From 43-108 sp001915545 (GTDB taxonomy: Bacteria > Bacteroidota > Bacteroidia > Bacteroidales > Bacteroidaceae), in contig CABUGV010000013.1 in NCBI GenBank assembly GCA_902491215.1, positions 15,439 to 79,438 on the forward strand: a DNA stretch of 64,000 nt. The letters run 5' to 3'. This document shows, in pieces, positions 46,290 to 55,572 of the stretch. Made by a program: the position numbers and the translations under genes. Position 1 is the stretch's first letter, and each line of letters begins with the position of its first letter. Below the pieces are notes generated by a model. It worked only from the letters and a program-made list of their open reading frames with translations, was not told where the DNA came from and ran no database searches.

Positions 46290-49016
46290 ATGAAGAATCG
46301 AATTCACACTGTCATTCTTTTTTTAATTTCTGCTTCCAGCTTATTGAAAGCTCAGACTGTCATCGAGGGCACAGTGCTTGATGCACAAGGCAATTCTGTG
46401 GAAGCCTATGTTACCGTTGCCCCGAAAGGAACAGGCAACATCTTGGGTTTCGCAGATACAGACCCAAAAGGGCACTACAGAGTGGAGTTCACCGCACAGG
46501 CGGACTCAGTTGCCGTCACGGCATCAGGTCTGGCCATCGGCAACCATGTGAAAATAGTGGAGAACCGCACTCAACAGCTAAATTTTCTCGTCAATGCAAA
46601 GTCGGTACAGCTGAAAGAAATCGACATTCGTGCTCAGAAAATTCGTCAAAACGGCGATACGCTGAGCTATCTCGTCGGTGCTTATCAGCAACAGGAAGAC
46701 CGTGTCATCGGCGATGTTCTGAAACGTATGCCTGGCATAGAGGTGACGCAGAGCGGTGCCATCAAGTACAACGGTAAAGCCATCAACAGGTTCTACGTGG
46801 AGGAAATGGATCTGCTTCAAGGCCGCTACGGACTGGCTACGAACAACATCAACGCCTCGGACGTGGCGGCGGTGCAGGTGCTGGAAAACCATCAGCCTGT
46901 CAAAATGCTTCAGAGAAAGGAACTATCTGACGATGTTGCCATCAACCTGAAACTGAAGGACGCGGCCAAGGGTACAGTGGCAATAAATATGATGATAGGC
47001 GGCGGATTACAACAGGCGGGCGACTGGAGAATCGGAGCCAAATCGTTGGACAACGGCACAAGCACTATCGGTCAAAATCCGCTTTGGACAGCAGAGGTTG
47101 TTGGAATGTACTTTGCAAAAAAACGTCAGAACATGACGCTCTACAAAGGCAACAACACGGGGGATGACATATCTAAAGAGCTGAAAGAGCATTACTTCAG
47201 CATCAACAGTGTCGGCCTCTATCCCTTCTGCCCAACGAACGTCATACTGCCCAACGGCTCAGGTCTTCCCCAGAATCGAACTTTCGACAACCACTCTCAC
47301 ATTCTGACCATGAACCATCTGGAGAAGCTCAACAAGGACACTGAACTCGGGGTGAACATCACCTACTACAACGACCGCATACGCCGCGAGGGCAACAGCA
47401 TCGACGACCGTTTCATCAGCAATGACCAAAGACTTCAAACAACAGAGACCATGGCCAGCGAGACAAAGGTGAACAACCTGAACATTCAGGCCCGCTACAA
47501 CTGGAATTCACAGAACGGTTTCATTGCAGACGTGCTGAAATTCGACACCAACTGGAACAGCGACCACGTGGACGGACTAATGTCATCAGAACGTACGGGA
47601 AACAGTCCTATGAACTATGGCAACGAACGTATCCGACAACATTTCGACCGACCGGAGTTCTCCGTCTCGAACACGTTCAACACCATACGCGACATAGGCA
47701 AGAACACCTTCAATCTCCACTTCTCGGCCGGTTATGCACATCGTCCGAACACTCTTGCCGTCAACGTAGACTCTCTTGTTCAAGGCACGTCTACGGCATA
47801 CTGTCAGGACGTGGCCTCACACCACATTGCAGGCCGCTTCAACACCAATTACAATATTCGGGTGGCTAACGCTTTCAGTTTCAATTACGGCATCACGGCA
47901 TCGGCCGACATGCACGGCATCGTGACCGACCTGAGCGGCTTCACACCGCCCACAGGCAATAATCAAACCAATAATGATTTGTGGTACAACACTTACTGCA
48001 TTGCTTTAAGCCAAAGCTACAAATACGGGACAAATAAGCTCGACGTCACTCTCGGCTTGCCTATAGAACTTTACAATCAGACACTGGACGACCGTATAAG
48101 AAAGGACAAGAACAGCTACACATATCTGCTATTCATTCCTTCAATCTCTATGAGATGGAATCTCAACCGCGACCTATGGCTCACAGCAGGAGCCTATTAT
48201 TCGAAAACTGTAGGTGACCCCGGAGGCATCTATAGCGGTTACATAATGTCGAACTACCGTACGTTCCAACGTTCATATGTCGAACAACTTTCTGAGACGA
48301 AAAACTATAGTGCCAATGCTTCTATACGATACCGCAATGCCTACCATGCCGTTTTTGCCAATGCCGGCTTCAACTACCGCCGTACCCGCGACAACCAGAT
48401 TTACGGATACAGCTATGAAGGAGCTACAAGCGTTGTCCAGGCTGTTGACCGTCCAACAATTGCAGACAGCTACAGCATCAACGGCGAGGCCAGCAAGGGG
48501 TTCGACTTTCTCAATTCCAAAATCCAAATTTTCGGCAGTTGCAGTCTTTCAGAGAGCGAACGCCTTATAGAACAGTGTATCTACAAGTTCAAGTCACAAT
48601 GGATAAGCCTTGGAGGCAGTCTGTCGTTCAGTCCATTCGATTGGGCAGGCATAGTCTATGGATGCGGTTTCAGCCAAAGCTACAGCTACACAGATGAGAA
48701 CCGCAGTGCTTCAACCAAGGTCCGCAACAGTACACAGAGGCTTTCCATGAGCTTCTATCCCACCAAAACACTCACTCTGACTCTCGCGGCAGAAGACAAC
48801 TACAACAACCTGACGGCAAAGAACCGGCACGCATGGTTCGGTGACATCTCGGCCAAACTAAAGCTGAAACACGTAGACCTTGAACTAAGGCTCAACAACA
48901 TCTTCGACCAGAGGCAGTATACAAGGGTAAGCTACAGCGGTCTGGACATATTCACACAGACATCGCAGCTGCGACCTCGAAATGCCGTATTAAGCGTGAG
49001 ATTCAAATTATTGTAA
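46290..49016 (+). CDS. TonB-dependent-receptor-like outer-membrane protein A
   Basis: This 908-residue protein has a signal peptide (MKNRIHTVILFLISASSLLKAQ), a carboxypeptidase-regulatory-like domain (VIEGTVLDAQGNSVEAYVTV), then a plug (RVIGDVLKRMPGIEVTQSG, INASDVAAVQVLENHQPVKML) and a beta-barrel ending PRNAVLSVRFKLL. It is much like receptor C (55573) over most of its length, and the last 75 residues differ at only a few positions. No SusD gene accompanies it. The partner may be the preceding GLPGLI protein. Confidence 0.9.
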   Translation: MKNRIHTVILFLISASSLLKAQTVIEGTVLDAQGNSVEAYVTVAPKGTGNILGFADTDPKGHYRVEFTAQADSVAVTASGLAIGNHVKIVENRTQQLNFLVNAKSVQLKEIDIRAQKIRQNGDTLSYLVGAYQQQEDRVIGDVLKRMPGIEVTQSGAIKYNGKAINRFYVEEMDLLQGRYGLATNNINASDVAAVQVLENHQPVKMLQRKELSDDVAINLKLKDAAKGTVAINMMIGGGLQQAGDWRIGAKSLDNGTSTIGQNPLWTAEVVGMYFAKKRQNMTLYKGNNTGDDISKELKEHYFSINSVGLYPFCPTNVILPNGSGLPQNRTFDNHSHILTMNHLEKLNKDTELGVNITYYNDRIRREGNSIDDRFISNDQRLQTTETMASETKVNNLNIQARYNWNSQNGFIADVLKFDTNWNSDHVDGLMSSERTGNSPMNYGNERIRQHFDRPEFSVSNTFNTIRDIGKNTFNLHFSAGYAHRPNTLAVNVDSLVQGTSTAYCQDVASHHIAGRFNTNYNIRVANAFSFNYGITASADMHGIVTDLSGFTPPTGNNQTNNDLWYNTYCIALSQSYKYGTNKLDVTLGLPIELYNQTLDDRIRKDKNSYTYLLFIPSISMRWNLNRDLWLTAGAYYSKTVGDPGGIYSGYIMSNYRTFQRSYVEQLSETKNYSANASIRYRNAYHAVFANAGFNYRRTRDNQIYGYSYEGATSVVQAVDRPTIADSYSINGEASKGFDFLNSKIQIFGSCSLSESERLIEQCIYKFKSQWISLGGSLSFSPFDWAGIVYGCGFSQSYSYTDENRSASTKVRNSTQRLSMSFYPTKTLTLTLAAEDNYNNLTAKNRHAWFGDISAKLKLKHVDLELRLNNIFDQRQYTRVSYSGLDIFTQTSQLRPRNAVLSVRFKLL

Positions 49017-49239
49017 CAACAAAAATTCGCATTTAAAACTTACTTGTTTTTACGTCAAGATTTAAAGACTACGTTATGTTGGAACAAAATCAGCATACAA
49101 AACTGGCTTATGTTCGTAAAGCCTATAGTGGGAATTAAGGTCTTCGCTCAAGGAAGAAATTTCAATAACATGATACAATCATTAATATCTCGTGTTGAAT
49201 AAAAATATTTTATCACTTACTTAAATCTTTATTGCAAAT

Positions 49240-50052
49240 ATGAAAATATCAACATTTGTCGTCTTGGCACTTTTCCCAATGTTTGTCAATTCGCAAAATT
49301 TAAAGATGAAAGCACTTGGACCTATCGAAATGATAGTAAGTTATGAAATGGAACAATTATGCGATTATCCAAATCAATGGAACTCGGATGATTGGCGTGA
49401 GAAATCAACTTTATTACTCGAAATAGGAAAAGGAATGACACATAGCTATGTTGTGGAGGAACGTGAAGATATAGTCAACCAATTCATAATGAACCGCGAT
49501 AAAAACAGGTGGAAGGTTAAACCTGCAAACATACATGCACTGTTAGGAGAAACATTCATGAACCATCCATGTTCAGGCATGTTGACACAAATAATAAATC
49601 TTGACGCAGCGGGCATATACCAATATGTCGAACCTGTTCCTGATTTAGAATGGGAAATATCTTCCAAACATAAAACTGTTATGGGATATAAGTGTCAAAG
49701 TGCAACAGTCGAATTCCGCGGACGTGAATATGAAGCCTGGTATACGATTGACATTCCGCTAAGTTTCGGTCCGTGGAAGTTCCAAGGGTTGCCTGGACTT
49801 ATTCTCGAAGTGACAGACTCGAAGAACGAGTTCCGTTTCACTGCTAACGGCATAAAACATGTGAAGGGGGCGAATGACATCATGATATATGACGAACAGA
49901 TACGGGAAATAAAACGCAGTCGTGCACTGAAAATGGAGGCTATGCTACATAAGGATCACGGAGCATACGCTGCTGATTACGGCATCAACTATCATCTTGG
50001 CGATGGAATGGAACATGAAGCACAGCCATATTATCCTATAGAATTAAAATGA
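49240..50052 (+). CDS. GLPGLI-family secreted protein B
   Basis: This 270-residue protein has a signal peptide (MKISTFVVLALFPMFVNSQ) and the family core YEAWYTIDIPLSFGPWKFQGLPGLILEVTDSKNEFRF. It is more diverged from A and C than they are from each other. Its stop codon overlaps the start of the next gene (ATGA, 50049-50052), so it is translationally coupled to receptor B. Confidence 0.9.
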   Translation: MKISTFVVLALFPMFVNSQNLKMKALGPIEMIVSYEMEQLCDYPNQWNSDDWREKSTLLLEIGKGMTHSYVVEEREDIVNQFIMNRDKNRWKVKPANIHALLGETFMNHPCSGMLTQIINLDAAGIYQYVEPVPDLEWEISSKHKTVMGYKCQSATVEFRGREYEAWYTIDIPLSFGPWKFQGLPGLILEVTDSKNEFRFTANGIKHVKGANDIMIYDEQIREIKRSRALKMEAMLHKDHGAYAADYGINYHLGDGMEHEAQPYYPIELK

Positions 50053-52619
50053 AAAAAAGACTTCCTTTGCTTTTCCTATGTATTGTAACATTTATCAATG
50101 TTTCATCCACAAACATAAGAGACTCTATATGTATTGCAGGGCGTGTGTCAAGTACCAACGACCAGTCTGTGGAGGCTCTCATTGTGACTGCGCTGCTTCC
50201 TTCAGATTCATCTGTAACGGCATACTGCATGACAGACAAAGAGGGACGGTACAGAATGAAATTTATGGTTGAAGAAGATGAACTCCTTGTATGTTTAACG
50301 GGATTCAACGTAAAACGTGATGTGCGTAGGGTCAAGGCCGTCAGCCAAACAATCAACTTCAATGCAGAAGAAGAGAGCATTATACTTAGCGAGGTCCAGA
50401 TAAAAGCACAGAAGTTGTGGGGAAACCGCGACACACTCAACTATTTGGTGGCTGCCTACATGACGGAATATGACCGCACGATAGGCGATGTGCTCAAACA
50501 GCTTCCAGGCATAACAATTGATAAGGGGCTCATAAAGTATCAGGGAGAACCTATAAACCATTTTTATATAGAAAACATGGATGTGCTGCAGGGACGCTAT
50601 AAAATTGCCATCGACGGGCTGAAGGCTGAGGACGTTGCCTCTGTGCAGGTTCTGGAGAACCATGAGCACATAAAAGCCATACAGGATCAGGTTCCTCCGG
50701 AGTCGGCGGCCATCAACCTAAAATTGAAAGAAAAAGCAAAGGCAGTATGGACAAAATCTTTTGGTATAGGACTTGGCTATGATGATGATATGATGTGGAA
50801 CTGCGAAGCTAACCTTATGTACTTTGATAAGCGTCATCAACATGTAATATATTATGGTAATGACAACACTGGAACGGGGGCGAACCGCTCATCCCAGTAC
50901 TATGGAAACAGTGGGCTTGGGGCGACAGTCCTGACCAATATCCTTTATCCCGGCTCATCGCCGGTCGGCAACACGTTGCGCAACAACGAACATGCACTCA
51001 ATATAAACAACGTAAGCAAATTGAATGAAAAGGCTCAACTGCACTACAACCTCTCGTACAATCATGATATACAGAAACAAAATTCATACAAGCAGACCAC
51101 TTATCTGTTGCCGGGTAGTGATGTACGTATCGTCAGCGAGGATGTGTCTTCCCGTCACACTACTAATGATGTCAGCATCCAACTTTCATACGAAGAAAAT
51201 TCGGTAAAAAAATATCTGTGCAACACACTTGATATGTCGGGACAATGGAGCGAGGCAAACGGAACTGTGAAAACAAGCAGTGAAACAATACGACAACATG
51301 CTTACAACCGCAACTTGGGACTCACGAATAATACCCATTGGATACACCGCACTGAAGGAGGGAACGGAGTTGATTTCACGAGCAAGAATACCATACAGGT
51401 CACTCCCCAGGCTCTGTCGGTCAGCGGAGATATGGATGCTCGTCAAGATGTGGATATCACGAGGATAAATACATCGAACAAATTCTCTTTGGTGAAAGAT
51501 ATCCGACGCCATCGTTGGAGCATTGTACCCACAGCTGCAATAAATGTCGACTATGTAGGGATGAAATCCTTGTTGAACAACTCAGTGACCGACTGTGGCG
51601 ACATGGACTATCTTTATTCAGAGGTTAAGTTAGGAACGACATTAAGATATGTAAAAAATGAGTTCAGACTGACATTCAACCTTCCGCTTGCTTTGTCATA
51701 TACTGATGTTAAGAATGAGGTTAATGCGCTGCAAACACACTTCTCTCCATCATTCAAACTTTTATGGAAAGCAAATGACAACTGGACATTGTCATGTGGA
51801 GGAAACTACGGCATGTATCAGACGCCATGGAACTTGCTCGTTACATCATATATCATGGAGAATTACCGCACCACAAGCCGCTATGTGGCAAATCTTTCAG
51901 ATGAATCTTCTGTTACCCTGAACGCAAAACTCACCTTCAAGGACATTATGAGCAGCCTGTTTGTCTATATGCAGGGTGACATTTCACATTCGTGGAGCAA
52001 AATTATGTATGGAACAACGATTGACGAAAATGGTCATACCGTCATGCAGGCAGAATATATGCCACACCACGATGACACATATTCGCTGACAGGTAACGTA
52101 AGCAAAGGATTCGACTGGATGAAGTCACGATTGGAGGCAAATGTGAACTATACCCGTAACAACAGTTTAATCCTGCGCCAGTCGGTTGCTACCGATTTCC
52201 ACTGCAACACCTTTTCCATAAACAGCAGTTTGTCTGTTACTCCAGTCCATGCAATCCGAATTGGATATAACTGCCGTTACACACTGTCACAATCAGTGTC
52301 AGCCGATTATAATAATGTAATTCGTACATTTAACCAAAATATGACTATGAACACTTCATTCATCCGCAACCGTCTGATGATGAATGTTACAGCACGGCAT
52401 ACCTATAACAGCGACATGCAGGGACAGAAGAACTACGCCTTTATGGACTTTTCGCTTACATATCGCACGAAGAAGAAGACGGAGTTTGCGCTTGAAGCAA
52501 GCAACCTCTTCAACACACGCACCTTCGTTGAACAATCAGAAACAGATATGACAAAATATTTGGAGATTTATCATTTGCGTCCACGCAGCATAATGTGCAA
52601 ATTACGTTTTAATCTATAA
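50049..52619 (+). CDS. TonB-dependent-receptor-like outer-membrane protein B
   Basis: This 856-residue paralogue of receptors A and C has a signal peptide (MKKRLPLLFLCIVTFINVSS), an N-terminal regulatory-like beta domain, a plug with TIGDVLKQLPGITIDKGLIKYQGEP and LKAEDVASVQVLENHEHIKAI, and a barrel ending LRPRSIMCKLRFNL. It is clearly more divergent than A is from C. It is coupled to GLPGLI gene B by a four-base overlap and is followed by the second BlaI-M56 pair. Confidence 0.9.
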   Translation: MKKRLPLLFLCIVTFINVSSTNIRDSICIAGRVSSTNDQSVEALIVTALLPSDSSVTAYCMTDKEGRYRMKFMVEEDELLVCLTGFNVKRDVRRVKAVSQTINFNAEEESIILSEVQIKAQKLWGNRDTLNYLVAAYMTEYDRTIGDVLKQLPGITIDKGLIKYQGEPINHFYIENMDVLQGRYKIAIDGLKAEDVASVQVLENHEHIKAIQDQVPPESAAINLKLKEKAKAVWTKSFGIGLGYDDDMMWNCEANLMYFDKRHQHVIYYGNDNTGTGANRSSQYYGNSGLGATVLTNILYPGSSPVGNTLRNNEHALNINNVSKLNEKAQLHYNLSYNHDIQKQNSYKQTTYLLPGSDVRIVSEDVSSRHTTNDVSIQLSYEENSVKKYLCNTLDMSGQWSEANGTVKTSSETIRQHAYNRNLGLTNNTHWIHRTEGGNGVDFTSKNTIQVTPQALSVSGDMDARQDVDITRINTSNKFSLVKDIRRHRWSIVPTAAINVDYVGMKSLLNNSVTDCGDMDYLYSEVKLGTTLRYVKNEFRLTFNLPLALSYTDVKNEVNALQTHFSPSFKLLWKANDNWTLSCGGNYGMYQTPWNLLVTSYIMENYRTTSRYVANLSDESSVTLNAKLTFKDIMSSLFVYMQGDISHSWSKIMYGTTIDENGHTVMQAEYMPHHDDTYSLTGNVSKGFDWMKSRLEANVNYTRNNSLILRQSVATDFHCNTFSINSSLSVTPVHAIRIGYNCRYTLSQSVSADYNNVIRTFNQNMTMNTSFIRNRLMMNVTARHTYNSDMQGQKNYAFMDFSLTYRTKKKTEFALEASNLFNTRTFVEQSETDMTKYLEIYHLRPRSIMCKLRFNL

Positions 52620-52731
52620 TCAGCCTAGGCATCACAACGCTTTACATACACAAAAGAAGAGTTTGAACAATGTTGGATAGGCCCCAAAACAAAGAAAATG
52701 CGTACATGCAACATAATTTAACTATATATAT

Positions 52732-52745
52732 TAGTTTTCAAACTA
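52732..52745. promoter_or_regulatory. Dyad TAGTTT-TC-AAACTA, candidate BlaI operator (copy 2)
   Basis: The same inverted repeat as at 43001-43014, 42 bases before the second BlaI start codon. Confidence 0.5.
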
Positions 52746-52786
52746 TTAATTACAGTTATTTGCAGATACAATATCTTAAAGGTAAT

Positions 52787-53164
52787 ATGAATATGGAAAG
52801 CAAAACGAAAAGACTCACTGCAAAGGAAGAGGAAGTCATGGGATTCTTCTGGACAAACGGGCCTATGTTTGTAAAACAGATTGTGGAGATGTACGACGAA
52901 CCACGCCCCCACTTCAACACCATATCGACAATTGTGCGTGGACTTGAAGAGAAGGGATACCTCACACACAAGACTTACGGAAACACATACGAGTACAGCG
53001 CTGTGGTATCGGAGACGGAATACAAGCGCGGAAGACTGAGGAGCGTCGTCGACAAATACTTCGGCAATTCGTTCATGGGAGCCGTCTCGGCATTCGTGGA
53101 GGAAGAGGACATATCTGTCGACGAGCTGAAGGAACTCATCCGAAAGGTTGAGGAAGGAAAATAA
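52787..53164 (+). CDS. BlaI/MecI-family transcriptional repressor (copy 2)
   Basis: This 125-residue repressor is identical to the copy at 43056, with the same ATG. Because both repressors and both upstream dyads are identical, each should act on both loci. It is followed after 27 bases by the second M56 gene. Confidence 0.93.
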   Translation: MNMESKTKRLTAKEEEVMGFFWTNGPMFVKQIVEMYDEPRPHFNTISTIVRGLEEKGYLTHKTYGNTYEYSAVVSETEYKRGRLRSVVDKYFGNSFMGAVSAFVEEEDISVDELKELIRKVEEGK

Positions 53165-53191
53165 GTCTAACCCTTTAAAACCGGAGTTTTC

Positions 53192-54526
53192 ATGGAAATC
53201 ACAATCTTGCTATATCTGTTTAAGGCGTGCCTGTGCTCGGCCATATTCGCTGCTGTATACGGACTTCTGCTAAGAAAGGAAACCTTCCACCGTCTCAACC
53301 GCACGATACTGCTTGCTTCCATCGCGGCTTCGCTTATACTGCCGGCCGTAAACTGGAACTCGGCGGGAATAAGCAGTCCTGCGCTGGGAAGGGAACGGAC
53401 ACAGGTAGTGACAACCGTGCTCAACAATATTGTCGTAACTCCGGACTCAGAGAATGTACGTTCTGCTGAGGGCCTTTCTACGGCTGAGCTGTTGATGGCG
53501 CTGTACCTTGCAGGCGTTTTCTTCATGTTTGCAAAAAACGGAGCCGTTGCCGTATACATAAGCAAGACCATGAGAAAAAGCCGGAAAATGATTTCTCCGC
53601 AGGGAAGACGCATGTACGTAAGCAGAAAGAAAACGCCTTCGTTCTGCTGGATGGGAAGGATTGTGGTTTCTGGGGATGACGTTGCACCAGACTGCGGAGG
53701 ATATATTGTCAGGCATGAAGAGGCTCATGCCTCGCTGGGGCACAGCATAGACCTCACATTGGCTGAGATTTTCACCGGTGTGCTATGGTTCTGGCCTTCG
53801 GCATGGATGCTGAAAAGATATCTCAAGGAGGTGCATGAATACGAGGCTGACAGACGGGTGCTGGAAACCGAAGGATGCAGCGCCAGGACGTACCAGATGC
53901 TTATGATTAAGAAGGTGGCAGGGCCGAAGCTCTACAATGCGGCCAGCTGCTTCAACTATAATTCACTAAAAAAACGTATTACTATGATGAACAAAAAGGA
54001 TTCAGGACGATGGGCATTGGCAAAAAGCCTGTGCCTCATCCCGGCCGTAGGTGCAGCTATATGTCTTGCGGCCTGCGTTGGAAACGGAGAAAACAAGAGT
54101 GCGGAAAACAATGCTGAAGCAAAGGACACGGCAAATGTGGACAACAGCAAAGCGGAAACAACAGATGTAAAGTTTGATTCAAAAGTAGCAGCTCGCAATT
54201 CTGAAACAGACACCGTTATGGACAAATGTGAAGTAATGCCGGAGTTTCCAGGAGGCACTGAGAGTTTGATGAAATACTTAAGAGACAACATCAAATATCC
54301 ACAGAAAGCACTCGAAGAAGGCCTGAGCGGAAGAGTGATAGCCCTTTTTGTCGTTGACCGTGATGGGGGCATTGACAACATTGAGATTTTGAAAAGCACA
54401 AACCTGATATTCGAAAACGAAGCAATAAGAGTAATAAAGGCAATGCCTAAATGGAAGCCAGGCAAGGACAAAGGAAAGACTGTTAGATGCAGATACGTGC
54501 TTCCGGTCGTTTTTAGAATCAATTAA
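53192..54526 (+). CDS. M56 (BlaR1-like) sensor peptidase fused to TonB C-terminal domain (copy 2)
   Basis: This 444-residue protein has the same membrane topology and HEEAH zinc site (175-179) as copy 1, and is identical to it through about residue 288. The linker then drifts (NKSAENNAEAKDTANVDN), and the TonB-type domain is clearly different (GGTESLMKYLRDNIKYPQKALEEGLSGRVIALFVVDRDGGIDNIEI), although the fold and the KAMPKWKPG motif are kept. The identical sensor core with a different tail suggests gene conversion, with selection for different partners at the C-terminus. Confidence 0.9.
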   Translation: MEITILLYLFKACLCSAIFAAVYGLLLRKETFHRLNRTILLASIAASLILPAVNWNSAGISSPALGRERTQVVTTVLNNIVVTPDSENVRSAEGLSTAELLMALYLAGVFFMFAKNGAVAVYISKTMRKSRKMISPQGRRMYVSRKKTPSFCWMGRIVVSGDDVAPDCGGYIVRHEEAHASLGHSIDLTLAEIFTGVLWFWPSAWMLKRYLKEVHEYEADRRVLETEGCSARTYQMLMIKKVAGPKLYNAASCFNYNSLKKRITMMNKKDSGRWALAKSLCLIPAVGAAICLAACVGNGENKSAENNAEAKDTANVDNSKAETTDVKFDSKVAARNSETDTVMDKCEVMPEFPGGTESLMKYLRDNIKYPQKALEEGLSGRVIALFVVDRDGGIDNIEILKSTNLIFENEAIRVIKAMPKWKPGKDKGKTVRCRYVLPVVFRIN

Positions 54527-54563
54527 AAATACGGCAACCAAATTGACAGTGCACATAATGCAT

Positions 54564-54599
54564 TAAAATGCAGACAATGGCAACAATGCCTGCATTTTA
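54564..54599 (+). other. Hairpin after second M56 gene
   Basis: TAAAATGCAG pairs with CTGCATTTTA over a 16-base loop, 37 bases after the M56 stop. There is no T tract, so termination is uncertain. Confidence 0.4.
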
Positions 54600-54704
54600 G
54601 GACACCCCAATAAAAATTCAACTAAAGTACCGTCTATATACTGTTTATAGATGGCAGGATGGACTATACCCTTTTCTTAAACATTATTTGAAAAACAGCA
54701 ATCT

Positions 54705-55568
54705 ATGAATCTACGAATATTTTTATTTGCCATAAGTTCTATTATTGCATCATCTCTGTATGCTCAGCAGAACCAAGGACTTGCTTACCCAACGACCAAG
54801 ACACGTCTCGGCTTAAGGGAGATACAAGTGGGAACAACCATGATGTATGTAGACTATGCAATGAACGCAGACACTATAGGCCAGGAAGGAACCTACATAG
54901 ACCTGCAGAGGCTTGAAGTTGGTAATGGTTGCTCAAAATATTCCAGTCTGTTCTTGAAACGAAGTGTGGAACGCACACGTGTTGTAGGACCAAACATCGC
55001 CATAGGTAAAAAAGATGGTAAAAATGGGACCTTCTGGAATGACATACAGTATACGGACCTTTATTTCAAAGACGGTCAAGTCACAGAATACGTAAGTATG
55101 CCGATGCATAACACCCGCAATAACAGCTGGTTCACCGAACCGTGTCCGCCTCAGCAATGGACTCTGCACAATGATACTATGACAGTGCTGGAACATCGTT
55201 GCCAAAAGGCGACGTGCCATTGGAGGGGGCGCGATTTTGTGGCATGGTTTGCCAAAGACATTCCTATAAGACGCGGTCCGTGGAAGTTCAACGGTCTGCC
55301 CGGGCTTATACTCAAGCTATACGACACGGACAGATTCTACACATTTGAAGCTGTAAATCTGAAGAATTCAAACGAGCCAATGATGCTCTACGACTTCAAA
55401 TCGATGACTCCCAACGAATTGAAGACTGTATACGACCACAAATATATAAAGTCAACAAGGGAGAGGGTTCGGAAATTACAACGTGCACTTCAAGTGAATT
55501 TTTGGAAAGCAACAGCTGGATCAACGAAATTTCCTGATAAGCCTTTTGAGCAATTGGAAAAAGAATAA
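54705..55568 (+). CDS. GLPGLI-family secreted protein C
   Basis: This 287-residue protein has a signal peptide (MNLRIFLFAISSIIASSLYAQ) and the core AWFAKDIPIRRGPWKFNGLPGLILKLYD. It has the CQKATCHWRGRDFVAWF block and the C-terminal PFEQLEKE of paralogue A (PFEPLEKE there). The next gene starts four bases after the stop codon, so the pair is one unit. Confidence 0.9.
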   Translation: MNLRIFLFAISSIIASSLYAQQNQGLAYPTTKTRLGLREIQVGTTMMYVDYAMNADTIGQEGTYIDLQRLEVGNGCSKYSSLFLKRSVERTRVVGPNIAIGKKDGKNGTFWNDIQYTDLYFKDGQVTEYVSMPMHNTRNNSWFTEPCPPQQWTLHNDTMTVLEHRCQKATCHWRGRDFVAWFAKDIPIRRGPWKFNGLPGLILKLYDTDRFYTFEAVNLKNSNEPMMLYDFKSMTPNELKTVYDHKYIKSTRERVRKLQRALQVNFWKATAGSTKFPDKPFEQLEKE

Positions 55569-55572
55569 GATT

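Larger units (their letters stand above)
52712..54015 (+). repeat. Direct repeat, copy 2 (BlaI plus M56 N-terminal region)
   Basis: This block is the second copy of 42981-44284, identical by eye over 1,304 bases at offset 9,731. Homologous recombination between the copies would remove or duplicate 9,731 bases carrying receptor pairs A and B. Confidence 0.9.

Noticed and set aside
54564..54599. Strong terminator after the second M56 gene
   Set aside because: There is a stem but no T tract on the plus strand; kept only as a hairpin.
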